This document shows positions 21,848 to 33,118 of a stretch of DNA of 64,000 nucleotides, one piece after another (position 1 is the stretch's first letter; the number at the start of each line of letters is the position of its first letter). A program made the translations under genes and the position numbers. Origin of the DNA: Taxillus chinensis (Eukaryota > Streptophyta > Magnoliopsida > Santalales > Loranthaceae); assembly GCA_023512835.1 (NCBI GenBank), contig CM042092.1, positions 54,587,097 to 54,651,096 on the forward strand, given 5' to 3'. A model generated the notes under the pieces. It did not search any database, had not been told where the DNA came from, and saw nothing but the letters and a program-made list of their open reading frames with translations.

Positions 21848-24800
21848 TGTCATCACTGGTTTTCGTCCGGGCCCTTTTGGGGTGGGCTCAAACTAAACCA
21901 ATGGTGAGAAATTTAAAGTCGCCACCAACTGTTTTTGGGGTACAGTTAGATACCCTCTACATTGAGTAGTTTAAAGTGTGGTCTGCATTATCAGAGAAGG
22001 GTTCGGGAATTGGTTACGTGTAGGGAAGGATTAGCACCCCTACAACGCTCTTTCGGTATCTAATTTAGGAGGAGGTTTATTTATTTTTACTGTTTTCATT
22101 GGGGTGAGGCACTTTTCCTAAAAAATTTCTATGTTTTTATTTAGCTAAGTTATGGTTAAAATTGATTTACCCTAAATTTCTAAAGGAAATCCTTTTTTTT
22201 TTGTTATGATTATGAAAGGGCACACTTATCCATTTTTGGTTATTTCCTTTTAACTAAACCTTTTGGTTATTTTCATTTTTTTTATTTTTGGTATTAAAAA
22301 ACGTACTTGATAAATCTAAGAGAACATTCTTTATCATCATCCTTTTATTTATTTATTTATGTTATCCTTCAATAATAATAATAATAGCTTTTTCTTAAAA
22401 AATGTTTTTTTGTTTGTTTGCTTGTTTTTTTATTTTTGTATATTTTTTTGTATTAAAAAAACATACCCAAAATATTTTTGTAATACTTTTCCTTTTTGTT
22501 TAATTTTGTTTTGTTTTGTTTTGTTTTTTTTTTTTTTTGGAAAACATACCTAAAACATCAAAAAAAATGTATACTATATTATATTTACATGAATTAAAAA
22601 AAACGTGTTTTACATCTTTGGTTTTTTTTGTTTTTAGTTTTTTAGTTTTTTTTTTTTTGAAAAAACTAACCTAATAACACCAAAAAAATATCTATATTAC
22701 TATATTCTATTTATGTGAATTTAAAAAACATTTTTTACATCTTTTGTTTTTTTGTTTTTGTTTTGTTTTTTGTTTTTTTGAAAAACTAACATAATAACAC
22801 AAAAAATATTTATATCACTATATTTTATTTATGTGAATTAAAAAAATATTTTTACATCTTTTACTTTTTTTTTTGTTTTTTTTTTTGGAAAACTAACATA
22901 ATAACACTAAAAATATTTATATCACTATATTCTATTTTATGTGAATTTAAAAAATATTTTTATATCTTTTTCTTTTTTTTATATTGGAAAACATACCTAA
23001 TAACAAGAAAAATATATTCATATCACTATATTATAAAAAAATGATTTTTTACACCCTTTATTTTTTGGAAAATATGCCTAATAAAACTATATATTTTTTA
23101 CATTGATTTGAGTTAAAAAATATTTTTTTATATTTTTTACCACAACAATAAAAACATGCAACATAGCAAAGAAATAAAAATAACTAAACTCAAAAATTAA
23201 ACTATTGTGTGGTGTGTGTACCGGAATACTAAATACAATCTCTTCTCTTTTTTTTTGGTCTCTCCTTTTTTTTTGTTTTTGTTTTACTTTTCACGCATTA
23301 CAATTACAATTACATAATATACCACAAAATAAAGAAAAAAGCAGAAAAAAAACGATACAACCAACTAGCCAATTAAGAAAAGCATAAGAAAAGGAACCTC
23401 AACAAAAAAAAAAATGACATGATAATAAGAAAAATATGAAACCAACTTTGGTGACCGTCGATCCCGGTAGCAGCACTATGCCCGAGCTCTCCTATCTCCG
23501 CTGGCAACCTCTCAAGCGAGCAAATAAATCGTGCACCGGAAATTAGTTGGAAACTGCAGATTGCAGCACAAAAAAAACGTTGGGAGAGAGATGTATTGGA
23601 GATTTGGAGATGTTATTTTTTTTTTTGGCTTTTTGAATTGAATGCTATTTTTGGGGGGGATTATGGGTAAAGTCGTAGGTAATATGGAAAAGGAATGGAG
23701 AGAGGGTTTTTTTTGTGTGGAAGAGAGAGACGTAAGAGAGAGTGTGTGGTTATTTTTGTTTTTTTGGGAATTGATGGGTGATTGGAGAGAGTGGGAGAGA
23801 GAAAGGGTGATTGAAAAAAAAGAGTGAGTGCGTGAAGGCTTTTTTTTTTGGGTTATGGGGAGGAGAGCTTGTAGGAGAGAGAGAGAGATGTGAGGATTTG
23901 CTTTTTGCTCTGTTTTTTTTTTTGGAATGGAAGGGATCCGTGGAGTGATTGGGGGGAGAGAGTGGAGAAATTTTGGAGAAAAATGCTGTCAGAGAGAGAG
24001 AGAACATAAGAGTGTAAGTGATGCCTTTTTGGGTATTAGGCTTTTATGGGAAATTGGGAAGAGAGAGAGTGTAAGAAATGATTAATGTTTTTTTCTTTTT
24101 TTTTTTGGAATGGATGAGTGGTCCGTGAGAGAGAAAGAGAGAGTTGATTAATATTGTTTTTTTTATTTATTGTGATGGGTAGTCCGTGAGAGAGAGAGAG
24201 AGAGTTGATTAGTATTGTTTTTAGTTTTATTTATTGTGATGAGTAGTCCGAGAGAGAGAGGGAGTTGTTTTTTAGGTATTAAAGGGAATTTAATGAGGAG
24301 AGAGAGGGGTAAGAGAGATAGATTAGTTTTTTTATTTATTTATCTTTTTTATTTTGGGTTTTTAGGTAAGAACGTGAGTGTGTGTCATGGTTAGTGTATG
24401 GGTTGACTAGATGTATAGATTAAGGACAAGTAACGTGGCCAACATTTGCTGGCCACTTTTTTTTTTGTGCCCGTGAACAGTACACGAGTACTGTTCAAGC
24501 ATGTGTGTGTGTGTGTGTTTTTTTTTAAGAATCTGTCAGAATTTTCCTTAAAACAAAATAAAAAATAAGTTTTAAAACAAAACAAAATTAAACAAAATAA
24601 TAATAATTTTTTTTAAACTACTGCCGGTGAAAAGCGCCCCCTTATATTATTTTTGAAACCGGCAAATCGTCAACGGATATCGTTTTATGAACAGTTTTTG
24701 ATTTTATTAAAATTCTTTTTGTTGTTGTTTTTTTTTAAATATAGGCAATATATATATCAAAATTCTCAAAATGACAAGAGGATCATGATAGTGAGATTCG

Positions 24801-25086
24801 TGACCTGATTTGGAATCTTTGTCTTGAAAGTCAATTATCGTTTGACCGCTGTTAGCTATCCGAACGCTGTTTTGACCATAACTTTGTCATTTGACCTTAG
24901 AATTGAGCGTGGTTGAAGGCGTTGATCTTCAAATTTGATTTTCTATCATCTATGATTGTCTCTTTCCCACCCTTTGTCTTAATAGTTATGCCTCTTTATT
25001 TTTCTATACAAAGTCAATGACAGATATGGAATAATAAAGCTGAAAATGAATATATATGTCCAACCCAGACAAAATGGGGTCCAACA
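21848..25086 (-). repeat. 3' LTR of the Ogre element
   Basis: 3239 bp. On the minus strand it starts TGTTGGACCCC (right end) and ends GTGATGACA (left end). It matches 49623-55048 closely once the solo LTR there is removed; one visible difference is about 60 bp near 24000-24060 absent from the other copy. It contains T-rich tandem units (22535-23060), GA-rich units (24110-24275) and a palindrome (24475-24496). No TATA-like box was assigned. Confidence 0.9.
22535..23060. repeat. Degenerate ~110-125-bp tandem repeats in Ogre LTR
   Basis: About five units, each with the order GGAAAACTAACATAATAACA, then TATCACTATATT, TATGTGAATT, an A run, TTTACATCTTTT and a T-rich tail. The same array is in the other LTR at about 50278-50815. 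Unit length and T-run lengths vary. Confidence 0.8.
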
Positions 25087-25103
25087 GCTGCCCCTCTTTG
25101 TGC
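25087..25103 (-). other. Polypurine tract of the Ogre element
   Basis: On the minus strand AAAGAGGGGCAGC lies directly before the TGTTGG start of the 3' LTR. It fixes the LTR border and the orientation. Confidence 0.75.
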
Positions 25104-25271
25104 ATTGTTTGTATATAAACAGTGTACAAAGATAAAAGGAAATCATTTTGGACGGGTTGGAGCACTTACCTGACTTACCTGATGCTGGAGTACAAGGAGT
25201 ATAGGATGTTGTGGGTTTGTCTCCAAGAATGAAAAGGGGCTTCTCAGGCCCGTGGGTGTTGCACAATTTTG

Positions 25272-25462
25272 CTGAGGCATCTAAAGCCTAACAGGAATAG
25301 AAAAGGCATCTCAGGCTTAACAGGAATTGGAAAGGCATCTCAGGCCTAACAGGTATGGAAAAGGCATCTCGGGCCTAATAGGAATTGAAAAGGCATTTCA
25401 GGCCTAACAAGTATGGAAAAGGCATCTCAGACCTAATAGGAATTGAAACGGTATCTCAGGAC
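25272..25462. repeat. 29-bp tandem array in the Ogre 3' UTR
   Basis: Six to seven copies of a 29-bp unit containing AGGCATCTCAGGCCTAACAG. It lies between integrase and the 3' LTR, where Tat-lineage elements are known to carry fast-changing tandem repeats. Confidence 0.9.
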
Positions 25463-25850
25463 TGGAAATTGAAAGCCTACAACAACGATAAGCTTGAGCT
25501 GAAAATTGAAAGCCTATAGCAACGATAGACTTAAGCTGAAAATGGAAAGCCCATAACAACGATGGGCTTGAACAGAAAAATAAAAGCCCACAACAACGAT
25601 AGGCTTGAACTGAAAATGGAAAGCGCACAACAACGATAGACTTGAACTGGAAATTGAAAATCTCACAACAACGATAGGCTTGAATTGGAAATTGAAAAGC
25701 CCACAGCAATGATAGGCTTGAACTAGAGATTGAAAGCCCCATAGCAATGATAGGCTTGAACTGGAAATTGAAAGCCTACAGCAACGTAATAGGCTTGAAC
25801 TGGAAATTGAAAACCTCACAGCAATGATAGGCTGGAATTGGAAACATCGC
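25463..25850. repeat. ~37-bp tandem array in the Ogre 3' UTR
   Basis: About ten copies of a 36-39-bp unit containing CAACAACGATAGGCTTGAAC. It adjoins the 29-bp array but the unit is unrelated. The open frames across it on the minus strand (for example 25404-25742) only reflect the repeat. The remaining 3' UTR, 25851-27011, holds no clear gene. Confidence 0.9.
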
Positions 25851-27011
25851 TTGGTATTTGAAGGAGATGCTTTGGGGGATTGGTGAACTTGGGAAGCCAC
25901 CCAATTTAGGCTCCCTCTATGAGTTCACTCAAGGAGATCACTCTACGAGGTGACCCAAAAAGGAGGAGAAGTGTGCTCGAGTGTCGAAAGGGTGATTCAG
26001 GGAAATGGCAAATAAAGATTTATAGAGTTGAGCAAAGAAAGGGTGCTTTTAGGGATTAATGCGAAGCTTGCTGAGGATGAGTTCTTAGGATCTTCAGAGG
26101 CGATAACAATCCTGAAATTGAAGAAAATGCTACACGCATGCAGACAATGCACAGAATGCAATATAATGTATGCAGAGATGCATAGTTAGATGTTTCAATG
26201 CTAAGTGTTTTGCCGGGGCTAGGGATTTATCTCAATGTTAGTGGAGTGTTCAGGTGATATCTAACTTGTTGGGGAACTCTTTTTCCTCTTTGACTGGGGA
26301 GACCTTTTCATCTTGCTGGGGAACTCCCTTTTTGTGGATGGGGGGCTTGTTTGACTTAGCCCCGCTGTGTTGAGGAGCTTGACTTGGGCATAGGACCGGA
26401 GATACTTGGTACTCTGTGTAGATATTGGTACTCTGTGTTAAGGTGTTTGACTTATTTGAGGACTTGACCCTACACATAAGGCAATGCCAAAGGAGCCTAC
26501 TGGGAATTTATAAATTCTAATTAACTGTATGAAATGAAGCTGATGAACATGGTTGGGGGACAAAAAGAATTTTGATGGTTTAATTCCAAAAACATATTTA
26601 TATCAAAGAAAGTGCCACTTGTTATAATCCGATAAAAAGAATTACAAGTCTTTAAAAGCATAATGTACAAATTTGATTCGAGTGTGCCTCAGGTTTGACC
26701 AAGTCTTCCACTGCTTGTAGCTGCTACTTCTAGATGATGTTGTTTCCCCCATTTGCAAAGGACTCTATTTTATGTAGTCCCAATCATTCTAGATTCTGAC
26801 TAATTTCACCCTTCAGGATTTGTTGTTGGCTTTGTATTTTACCCTTGGTACCCTTTCGGGTTTTCACCAAGTCCGCTTTTGCTTTCTTTTTTGTCTTTTA
26901 CTGGAGCTTTGTATTTTACCTTGATGCCCTTTCAGGTTTTCACCAAGTCCGCTCATGACCATCATGTTGTGTTCCTCCCATGTCAAGTAAGTCCCAATTT
27001 GGACAAGAGAG

Positions 27012-28345
27012 TTAAGCATAAAACTTTTTGACAGCATCGCTATTCACTGGGTTAGGGAGCTCATCTCCACCCATTTTGGCAAGGATCAATGCGCCTCCTG
27101 AGAATGCCTTTTTTACAACATATGAGCCTTCATAATTGGGAGTCCACTTGTCTCTGTGGTCGTGCTACATTGGAAAAATTTTCTTGAGGACGAGATCACC
27201 CTCTTGAAAGCTTCGGGGCTTCACCTTTTTATTGTAGTTGTTCATCATTCTCTGTTGATACAACTGTCCTCTGCAAACTGCTGTCAATCGTTTGCCTTCA
27301 ATTAAATTCAATTGCTCATAACGGCTTCGCGCCCATTCTGCTTCTTCGAGTTGAGTATCCTGGAGTACTCAGAGGGAGGGTATCTCCACTTCGACTGGTA
27401 GAACTGCTTCCATGCCATAGACCAAAGAAAACGGAGTTGCCCCAGTTGATGTACGCACTGAGGTGCGATAAGCATGCAAAGCATATGGTAGCTTCCCGTG
27501 CCAATCTTTGTACATTTCAGTCATTTTTCTGATAATGTTCTTGATGTTTTTATTGGCTGCTTTGACTGCTCCGTTCATTTTGGGGCGATAAGGAGTCGAG
27601 TTACGGTGTTGAATTTTGTATGTTTCACACAACTTACCCATCATCCGACTGTTCAAATTGGCAGCATTGTCCGTTATGATCTGCTCAGGAAGCCTATATC
27701 GACATATGATGTTGTTCCGCAAAAATCGAAGTACCACAGCTTTTGTGACATTAGCATATGATGCTGCTTCTACCCACTTGGTGAAGTAATCAATGGCCAC
27801 CAGGATAAAACGATGACCATTGGATGCTTTCGGAGATATTGGTTCAATAACGTCGATGCCCCAAAGTGAGAACGACCATGAGGAAACCATCACATGCAGT
27901 TTGGATGGAGGTACTTGGATCTTAACGCCATAAATTTGACACTTGAGGCATTTGCGCACATATTCAATGCAATCTTTTTCCATGGTGACCCAATAATAAC
28001 CCATTCGCATGATTTGTCTTGTTAATGCATGTCCATTTGCATGTGAACCGCATTCCCCTTCGTGCACTTCTTTCGTTATTTGTGTCGATTCTTCTTTTGC
28101 CACACACCGCAATAATACCATGTCATGGTTCCTCTTATACAGAGTCAAGCCATCGAGATAATAGTTAGGTGCTGACTTTCGGATATTTCTTTTATCAGAC
28201 TCCGAAGCCTCTGCTGGATATTCTTGTTTAAGCAAATACTGTCTGATGTCATTGTACCAGGGCTTTTCTTCAGTGTTTTCTTCAATGGCCATACAATGTG
28301 CAGGAGTATCTTGTATGCGGATATCAAAAGACTGAACTTCCAACT
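27012..28345 (-). pseudogene. Integrase, Ogre element
   Basis: The frame runs down from the RNase H region to a stop at 27012-27014. It shows the zinc-binding Cys pair CLKCQIYG, the core WGIDVIEPISPK with first Asp, IITDNAANLN with second Asp, then MNGAVKAANKNIKNI. In Tat elements the last motif is normally MNGAVEAANKNIKKI, so the catalytic Glu is Lys here, a single G-to-A change on the coding strand. A stop near 27369 follows VEVEIPSL, and another lies near 27166. The C-terminal tail (QEGDLVLKKIFP, then ELPNPVNSDAVKKFYA) is otherwise recognisable. Integrase would insert the cDNA. This copy lacks a catalytic residue. Confidence 0.9.
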
Positions 28346-29214
28346 TTGTGTCTAGCCGAAGGAGGGAGGCTAGAGTTGCCAGCGCGTCAGGAATCTGATT
28401 ATATTCCCTGGACATATGCTCGAACATAATATCTTCGAACTGCTCAGCCAATGTCGCAATATGCTTCCGATATGGGATTAATTTGTGGTTCTGAGTCTCC
28501 CATTCTCCCCTTACTTGGAATATGACAAGCGCAGAATCCCCAAACACGTAATTTTTTTATTCCTTTGCTATCCGCTTCTTGAAGTCCCATTACATAAGCC
28601 TCATATTCTGCTACATTGTTGGTACAAGAGAAGGTTAACTTGGCTGCCATCGGGAAATGTTCACCTTTTGGAGATATTAGAATAGTTCCGATGTCGTGCC
28701 CCAAGAAACTAGAGGCTCCATCAAACCACATAGTCCATATATCTGATACTTCGATGGTAAGGATGTTGATATGCTCATCTGGAAAACCTATAGTCATAGG
28801 CTCATAGTCTTCTAGTGCTTTGTCTGCCAAGTAATCAGCTATTGCATTTCCTTTTATGGCTTTTTGAGGCACGTAAATGATATCATACTCTGACAAGATC
28901 AACTGCCATTTGGCGATTCTTCCAGAAATAGATGGTTTTTCTAAGAGATATTTGAGCGGATCGTGCCTTGAAATCAGCCATGTAGTATGATAAAGAGTGT
29001 ATTGCCTCAATCTTCTTGTTATCCAGACAAGAGCACAACATGTCTTTTCCAATGGGGTGTAGTTCTCTTCATTTATGGTGAACTTTTTGCTTAGGTAATA
29101 AATGGCCTGCTCTTTCTTGCCTGTAGAATCATGTTGCCCTAAAACACAACCCATTGATGAGTCTTGAACAGCCAAATATAAGATCAAGGGTCTATCTGGC
29201 ACTGGTGGGACCAA
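28346..29214 (-). pseudogene. RNase H and second (archaeal-type) RNase H, Ogre element
   Basis: The first RNase H is seen in CVLGQHDSTGKKEQAIYYLS, TPLEKTCCALVW and GRIAKWQLILSEYD. A second domain follows: WTMWFDGASSFLGHDIG, then NNVAEYEAYVMGL, then, after a frameshift near 28550, FGDSALVIFQVRGEW and IPDALATLASL. The Asp-Glu-Asp pattern of this second domain matches the extra archaeal-type RNase H known from the Tat lineage. The frameshift separates its two halves. RNase H removes the RNA template strand during reverse transcription. Confidence 0.85.
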
Positions 29215-30465
29215 AACAGGTTAGACAGGTATTGCTTGATTATGTCAAAAGCTTCTTGACACTTGTCATTCCAAATTTCTGGGTTATCTTTCCATAAAGT
29301 CTTGAAGATGGGTTCACATGTGGCTGTCAATTGGGAAATAAATCGAGCAATGTAATTCAGTCGCCCGAGGAATCCTCTAACCTCCTTGATGGTTCGTGGT
29401 GGGGGCATCTCTTGGATAGCTCGAACTTTATCTGGATCGATCTCCACTCCTTTTTGGCTCACGATGAAGCCTAACAGTTTTCCCAACATGGCTCCGAAAG
29501 TGCATTTTTCGGGATTCAATTTGAGTTGATATTTTCGTAGCCTATTAAAGAGCTTACGGAGTACTTCAATGTGATCTTCAGTGCTTCACGATTTGGCTAT
29601 CATGTCATCCACATATACTTCGACTTCTTTATGCATCATATTGTGGAATAGGGTCACCATGGCTCGTTGATAGGTTGCTCCTGTGTTCTTCAGACCAAAC
29701 AGCATCACATTATACTAGAATGTGCCCCAAAGTGTCGTGAACGTGGTCCTCTCCTTATGTTCAGGGGCCATACGAATTTGATTATAGCCCGAGAAGCCGT
29801 CCATGAACGAGAATAGAGCATGCTTTGCTGTGTTATCCACTAGGGTATCAATATGACGAAGTGGGAAGTTATCCTTTGGACTGGCCTAGTTCAAATCTCT
29901 ATAATCGACACACATGCAGACCTTGCCTCGTGTCTTCGGTACCGGTACAGCATTGGCCACGCATTCGGGATAGTGGGAGACACTTAGGAAACCTACGTCC
30001 CATTGCTTTCTGACCTCTTCCATAATCTTCAGTAGCATCTCCGGTCTCATTCTTCTCAATTTCTGCTGAACTGGCTTGCATTCCAGCTTCAATGGTATGT
30101 GATACCGCACTATATCTGTGTCTAATCCCGGCATGTCTTGATATGACCATGCAAACACATCTATGTAGCTTCTTAATAGGTCGATTAACTATTCTTTGAT
30201 GTCTGCGGCTATCAACGACGCTACTCTCAATTCCTTTGGTTCAGTTTTTGTCCCTAAATTCACCGTTTCTACTCGATCTTCACTTGGAATGGACAAATGA
30301 TCGTCCCTTCCCAATAATATGATGATCTCTCCAGGCAGATCGGGTGTTTCTTCTGTCTCAGTCTCCTCTGTCTCAAGCACTGGCTACTCCCAGTCTGGAC
30401 TTTGGTCAAACCTTTGGCATCTCGTTTCTCCTTCGCATATCATATTTTCATTGACATCATAACAC
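29215..30465 (-). pseudogene. Reverse transcriptase, Ogre element
   Basis: Right after the acceptor-like CAG at 30466 the frame reads CYDVNENMICEGET, an acidic linker and LRVASLIAADIKE with a stop, then FAWSYQDMPGLDTDIV. RT motifs follow: NAVPVPKTRGKVCMCVDYRD, FSFMDGFSGYNQI, FGLKNTGATYQRAM and the intact catalytic box YVDDMIAKS at about 29610. The thumb region is LNPEKCTFGAMLGKLLGF. At least four stops (30376, 30186, 29886, 29717) break it. The YVDD box and its neighbours identify the Ogre/Tat type. Confidence 0.9.
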
Positions 30466-30655
30466 CTGTTTAGAAGAGAATAACAAGTTGGTAACTAAAT
30501 ATGATATGCATATGTTATGAAATGGATGCAGTGTTTTGATGAAAGATTCAAAAAACACATCTTATTGAATTGTTTTAGGAAAACACAAATTGTTCACAAT
30601 TTCAAAGTACATTTATTTAGAATATATCAAATCCCAGTGACCCCTTAAGCATTAC
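30466..30655 (-). other. Probable intron between protease/G-patch and RT, Ogre element
   Basis: On the minus strand ATAAT|GTAATG (donor, 30655) and a pyrimidine-rich TTCTCTTCTAAACAG (acceptor, ending 30466) bound 190 bp of AT-rich, stop-filled sequence. The reading frame resumes directly after the acceptor with RT-linker sequence. An intron at this place is described for Ogre elements. The donor choice is less certain than the acceptor. Confidence 0.5.
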
Positions 30656-31530
30656 ATTATGAAGAGGTCCAAGCTGGTCCAATTGTCCAACGGTTGATTG
30701 GGAACCCCCTGAAACACCAAAACCATTTCATTCGGTGCATGTTCGTTCGTGCCTAGTGTGGCCACCGTCTTTGCTTGGCTTTTATGGATGAATCCTCCAC
30801 TGTGGAAAGTAACATATAAAGGGGGGGGAGCTCCTTTTTTCTTCTGGAACTGGCTTTCTCTGTAACCTTGCTATTCTGATCTCTTTCTTTTTGGCTACTT
30901 CCCTCTGTCGGTCAGCTCTCGTAGGTATGTAGCCCAACCCAAACTTCTCGTTATTTCCTTTGATGGCTAGCGGCTTCCAGATTCCTTGAGATATCATGCC
31001 TAGTCCTTGCCCTAGCTTATACCCTTGCTTGATCATAGAGGTCGCAACCATTTTCGATTCCTTTGAGAGATGATAGCTTGGTACATAAGTGATGTTTACC
31101 ACCTCAAAGGATCGATAGGAACATTCCGGTACATCCTCATTGTTTTCAATATATGGGACTGATGCAGGTTTGGTAACGAGGAAACTTGTTTCTCCAGAGA
31201 CGCAAATGAGCTGGTCTCCAATCACAAATTTCATTTTTTGATGAAGACTAGAGGGCACTGCTCCCACCATGTGGATCAGGGTCTTCCCAACAAACAGCTA
31301 TAATATGGTGCAATGTCCAGCACCTGGAATTCCACCGTAAAAGTAGTTGGCCCAATCATGAGTGGAATATCCAGAGTTCCCACCACGTCACGCTTTCCTC
31401 CATTGAATGCTCGTACCTTCATCGTACAGGGATGCATATAGGATGCATCGATTGGAAGTTGTTGCAGTATATGCAAGGGCATAATGTTCAAGGCAGAGCC
31501 GTTGTCAATGAGTACTCAAGCTATGGTATG
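30656..31530 (-). pseudogene. Protease and G-patch region, Ogre element
   Basis: LIDNGSALNIMPL at about 31490-31530 is the aspartic-protease active site in the DNG form typical of Ogre. TLDIPLMIGPTTFTVEFQVL and SCLLGRP follow, then a stop at 31276. Further down, SMIKQGYKLGQGLGMISQGI and FGLGYIPTRADRQRE (about 30880-31050) form a G-patch, a glycine-rich RNA-binding motif found in this lineage and in some retroviral proteases. A stop at 30782 lies before the probable donor. The protease would cut the polyprotein. Confidence 0.85.
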
Positions 31531-33118
31531 CTCCTTACATTTGACCGTGATGTGCAAAGCTTTTATATGTCCCTTCCCTTCCTAGGGTAGCTCGTCATCC
31601 CCAAAGCTGATGACGTTGTTTACGACGAGGTTACCGGCGATTCCATCCACATTCGCCACTGAGATGGTTGGAGGAACATAGGCTTGGCTCAGAACTTTCA
31701 TTAGTGCTTCCCGGTGAGGTTGGGAATCCATCATTAAGGAGAGTAGGGAGATACGAGCCGGTTGTCGACTTAGCTGATCCACAACATTATACTCGCTTCA
31801 TGAGTTTTAGAAATTCTGCTGTCTCTTCTTCAGTGACTGGTGCTCCTTTCTTCATTGCCTCTAGCGTTGGCTCAATGTTTGGTTCCAAATCTTTTTCCTT
31901 CTTTGCTTTATCCACCATCTCAAGGGCATAAGCTTGACCACTCCTAGTTTTCTTCTCTGCTGCGGTTGCTCCCTGGACTATTTCACAACTGTAGTTCCAT
32001 GGGACTGCCTTATCAGTCTTATAAGGGAAAGGAGCAGGAATACCTATGGTGAAAGGTGTAATTCCATGAGGTAGTTGCGAAATTTCGGTTCTCTTCTCTT
32101 TGTCTGCCATGGGATTTGAGACGTGAATAAGGAGAGGTCTAATGCCATGTGGCAATAATGGGGGTCCTGGAGTCTTCACATTCACGACCAGGGGTGTTGG
32201 CACCCAAGGCGATTTGTATGAATTGTCTCCTTGGATCATGTGGATTTGATTGTCCATCTCTCCTCTTGAGAATTCGATCATCCTCTGGTCCATGATCTTT
32301 TGTACCATGCTGGCAAACTCACCACATTGTTCGATGTCATGTCCCCGTGATGTCTTGTGATAGGGGCATTGTTTCTCCACATCTGTCCCTTTCACTGCCT
32401 TTGATGTGTCTTTGGCAAGTATATATCCATGTTCCTGTAGTTGGTTAAACGAATATCTCTTCTCCATTTATATTTGTAAAACCTTCTCTAGCCGTCCTTC
32501 AGTTGTGATATTGGCCACGTTATGGGAATGTTCTGGGGAGCAGATCATCGTTCACATTTGGCGTCCCAGTGAGTGCAGAAAAATCTAGCCACTATACATC
32601 CTTCAATGCTTGAACTTTCCTTTTAAAGGTTATACAATTTTCGATATCATTTCCAGCTCCGGCAGCATGATATTCATATCTAGCATCCGGCTTATACCAA
32701 GCCGGGGGAGGAGACCTTATTTCTCCCAAGGGTGTAGGGAGTACCAACCTTGCTTCTAAAAGCTTGGGGTATAATTCAGCATATGTCATTGGAATCGGGT
32801 CAAACTCTTGTCGTGGTCGACGAGGAGCCTGATTCGCTCCTGTATGCTAGGTATTCACATCTAGCATCCGGCTTATACCAAGCCGGGGGAGGAGACCTTA
32901 TTTCTCCCAAGGGTGTAGAGAGTACCAACCTTGCTTCTAAAAGCTCGGGGTATAATTCAGCATATGTCATTGGAATCGGGTCAAACTCTTGTCGTGGTCG
33001 ACGAGGAGCCTGATTCGCTCCTGCATGCTAGGTCTAGGCCCTTGGTTGCCCCTATCCTTGGAATGAGGCCCTTGGTCCTTCTTGAATTGCTGCCCTTGGT
33101 TGCTCTAGGTATGGCGCT
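31531..33118 (-). pseudogene. gag, 3' part, Ogre element (split by the copia insertion)
   Basis: Continues gag from 46078 across the copia insertion. It includes MTYAELYPKLLEARL, then the CX2HX-type knuckle-like YHAAGAGNDIENCITFKRKV, then a second such motif, CPYHKTSRGHDIEQCGEF. These are typical of Tat/Ogre gag. The first knuckle has Tyr where Cys is usual. Stops at about 32592 and 31787 interrupt it. A 181-bp direct duplication lies within (32671-33032). The GCGCT target duplication of the copia element is its rightmost 5 bp (33114-33118). Confidence 0.8.
32671..33032. repeat. 181-bp direct duplication inside Ogre gag
   Basis: 32671-32851 and 32852-33032 are nearly identical (for example TCTAGCATCCGGCTTATACC at both starts), with a handful of substitutions. 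181 is not a multiple of 3, so it shifts the gag frame. Confidence 0.9.

Noticed and set aside
22359..23400. Long poly-T/poly-A tracts as Pol III terminators or processed-transcript tails
   Set aside because: They are part of a tandem repeat in both Ogre LTRs. No tRNA or SINE body precedes them.
25404..25900. Minus-strand frames rich in Ser/Leu/Cys
   Set aside because: They are translations of the ~37-bp tandem array.
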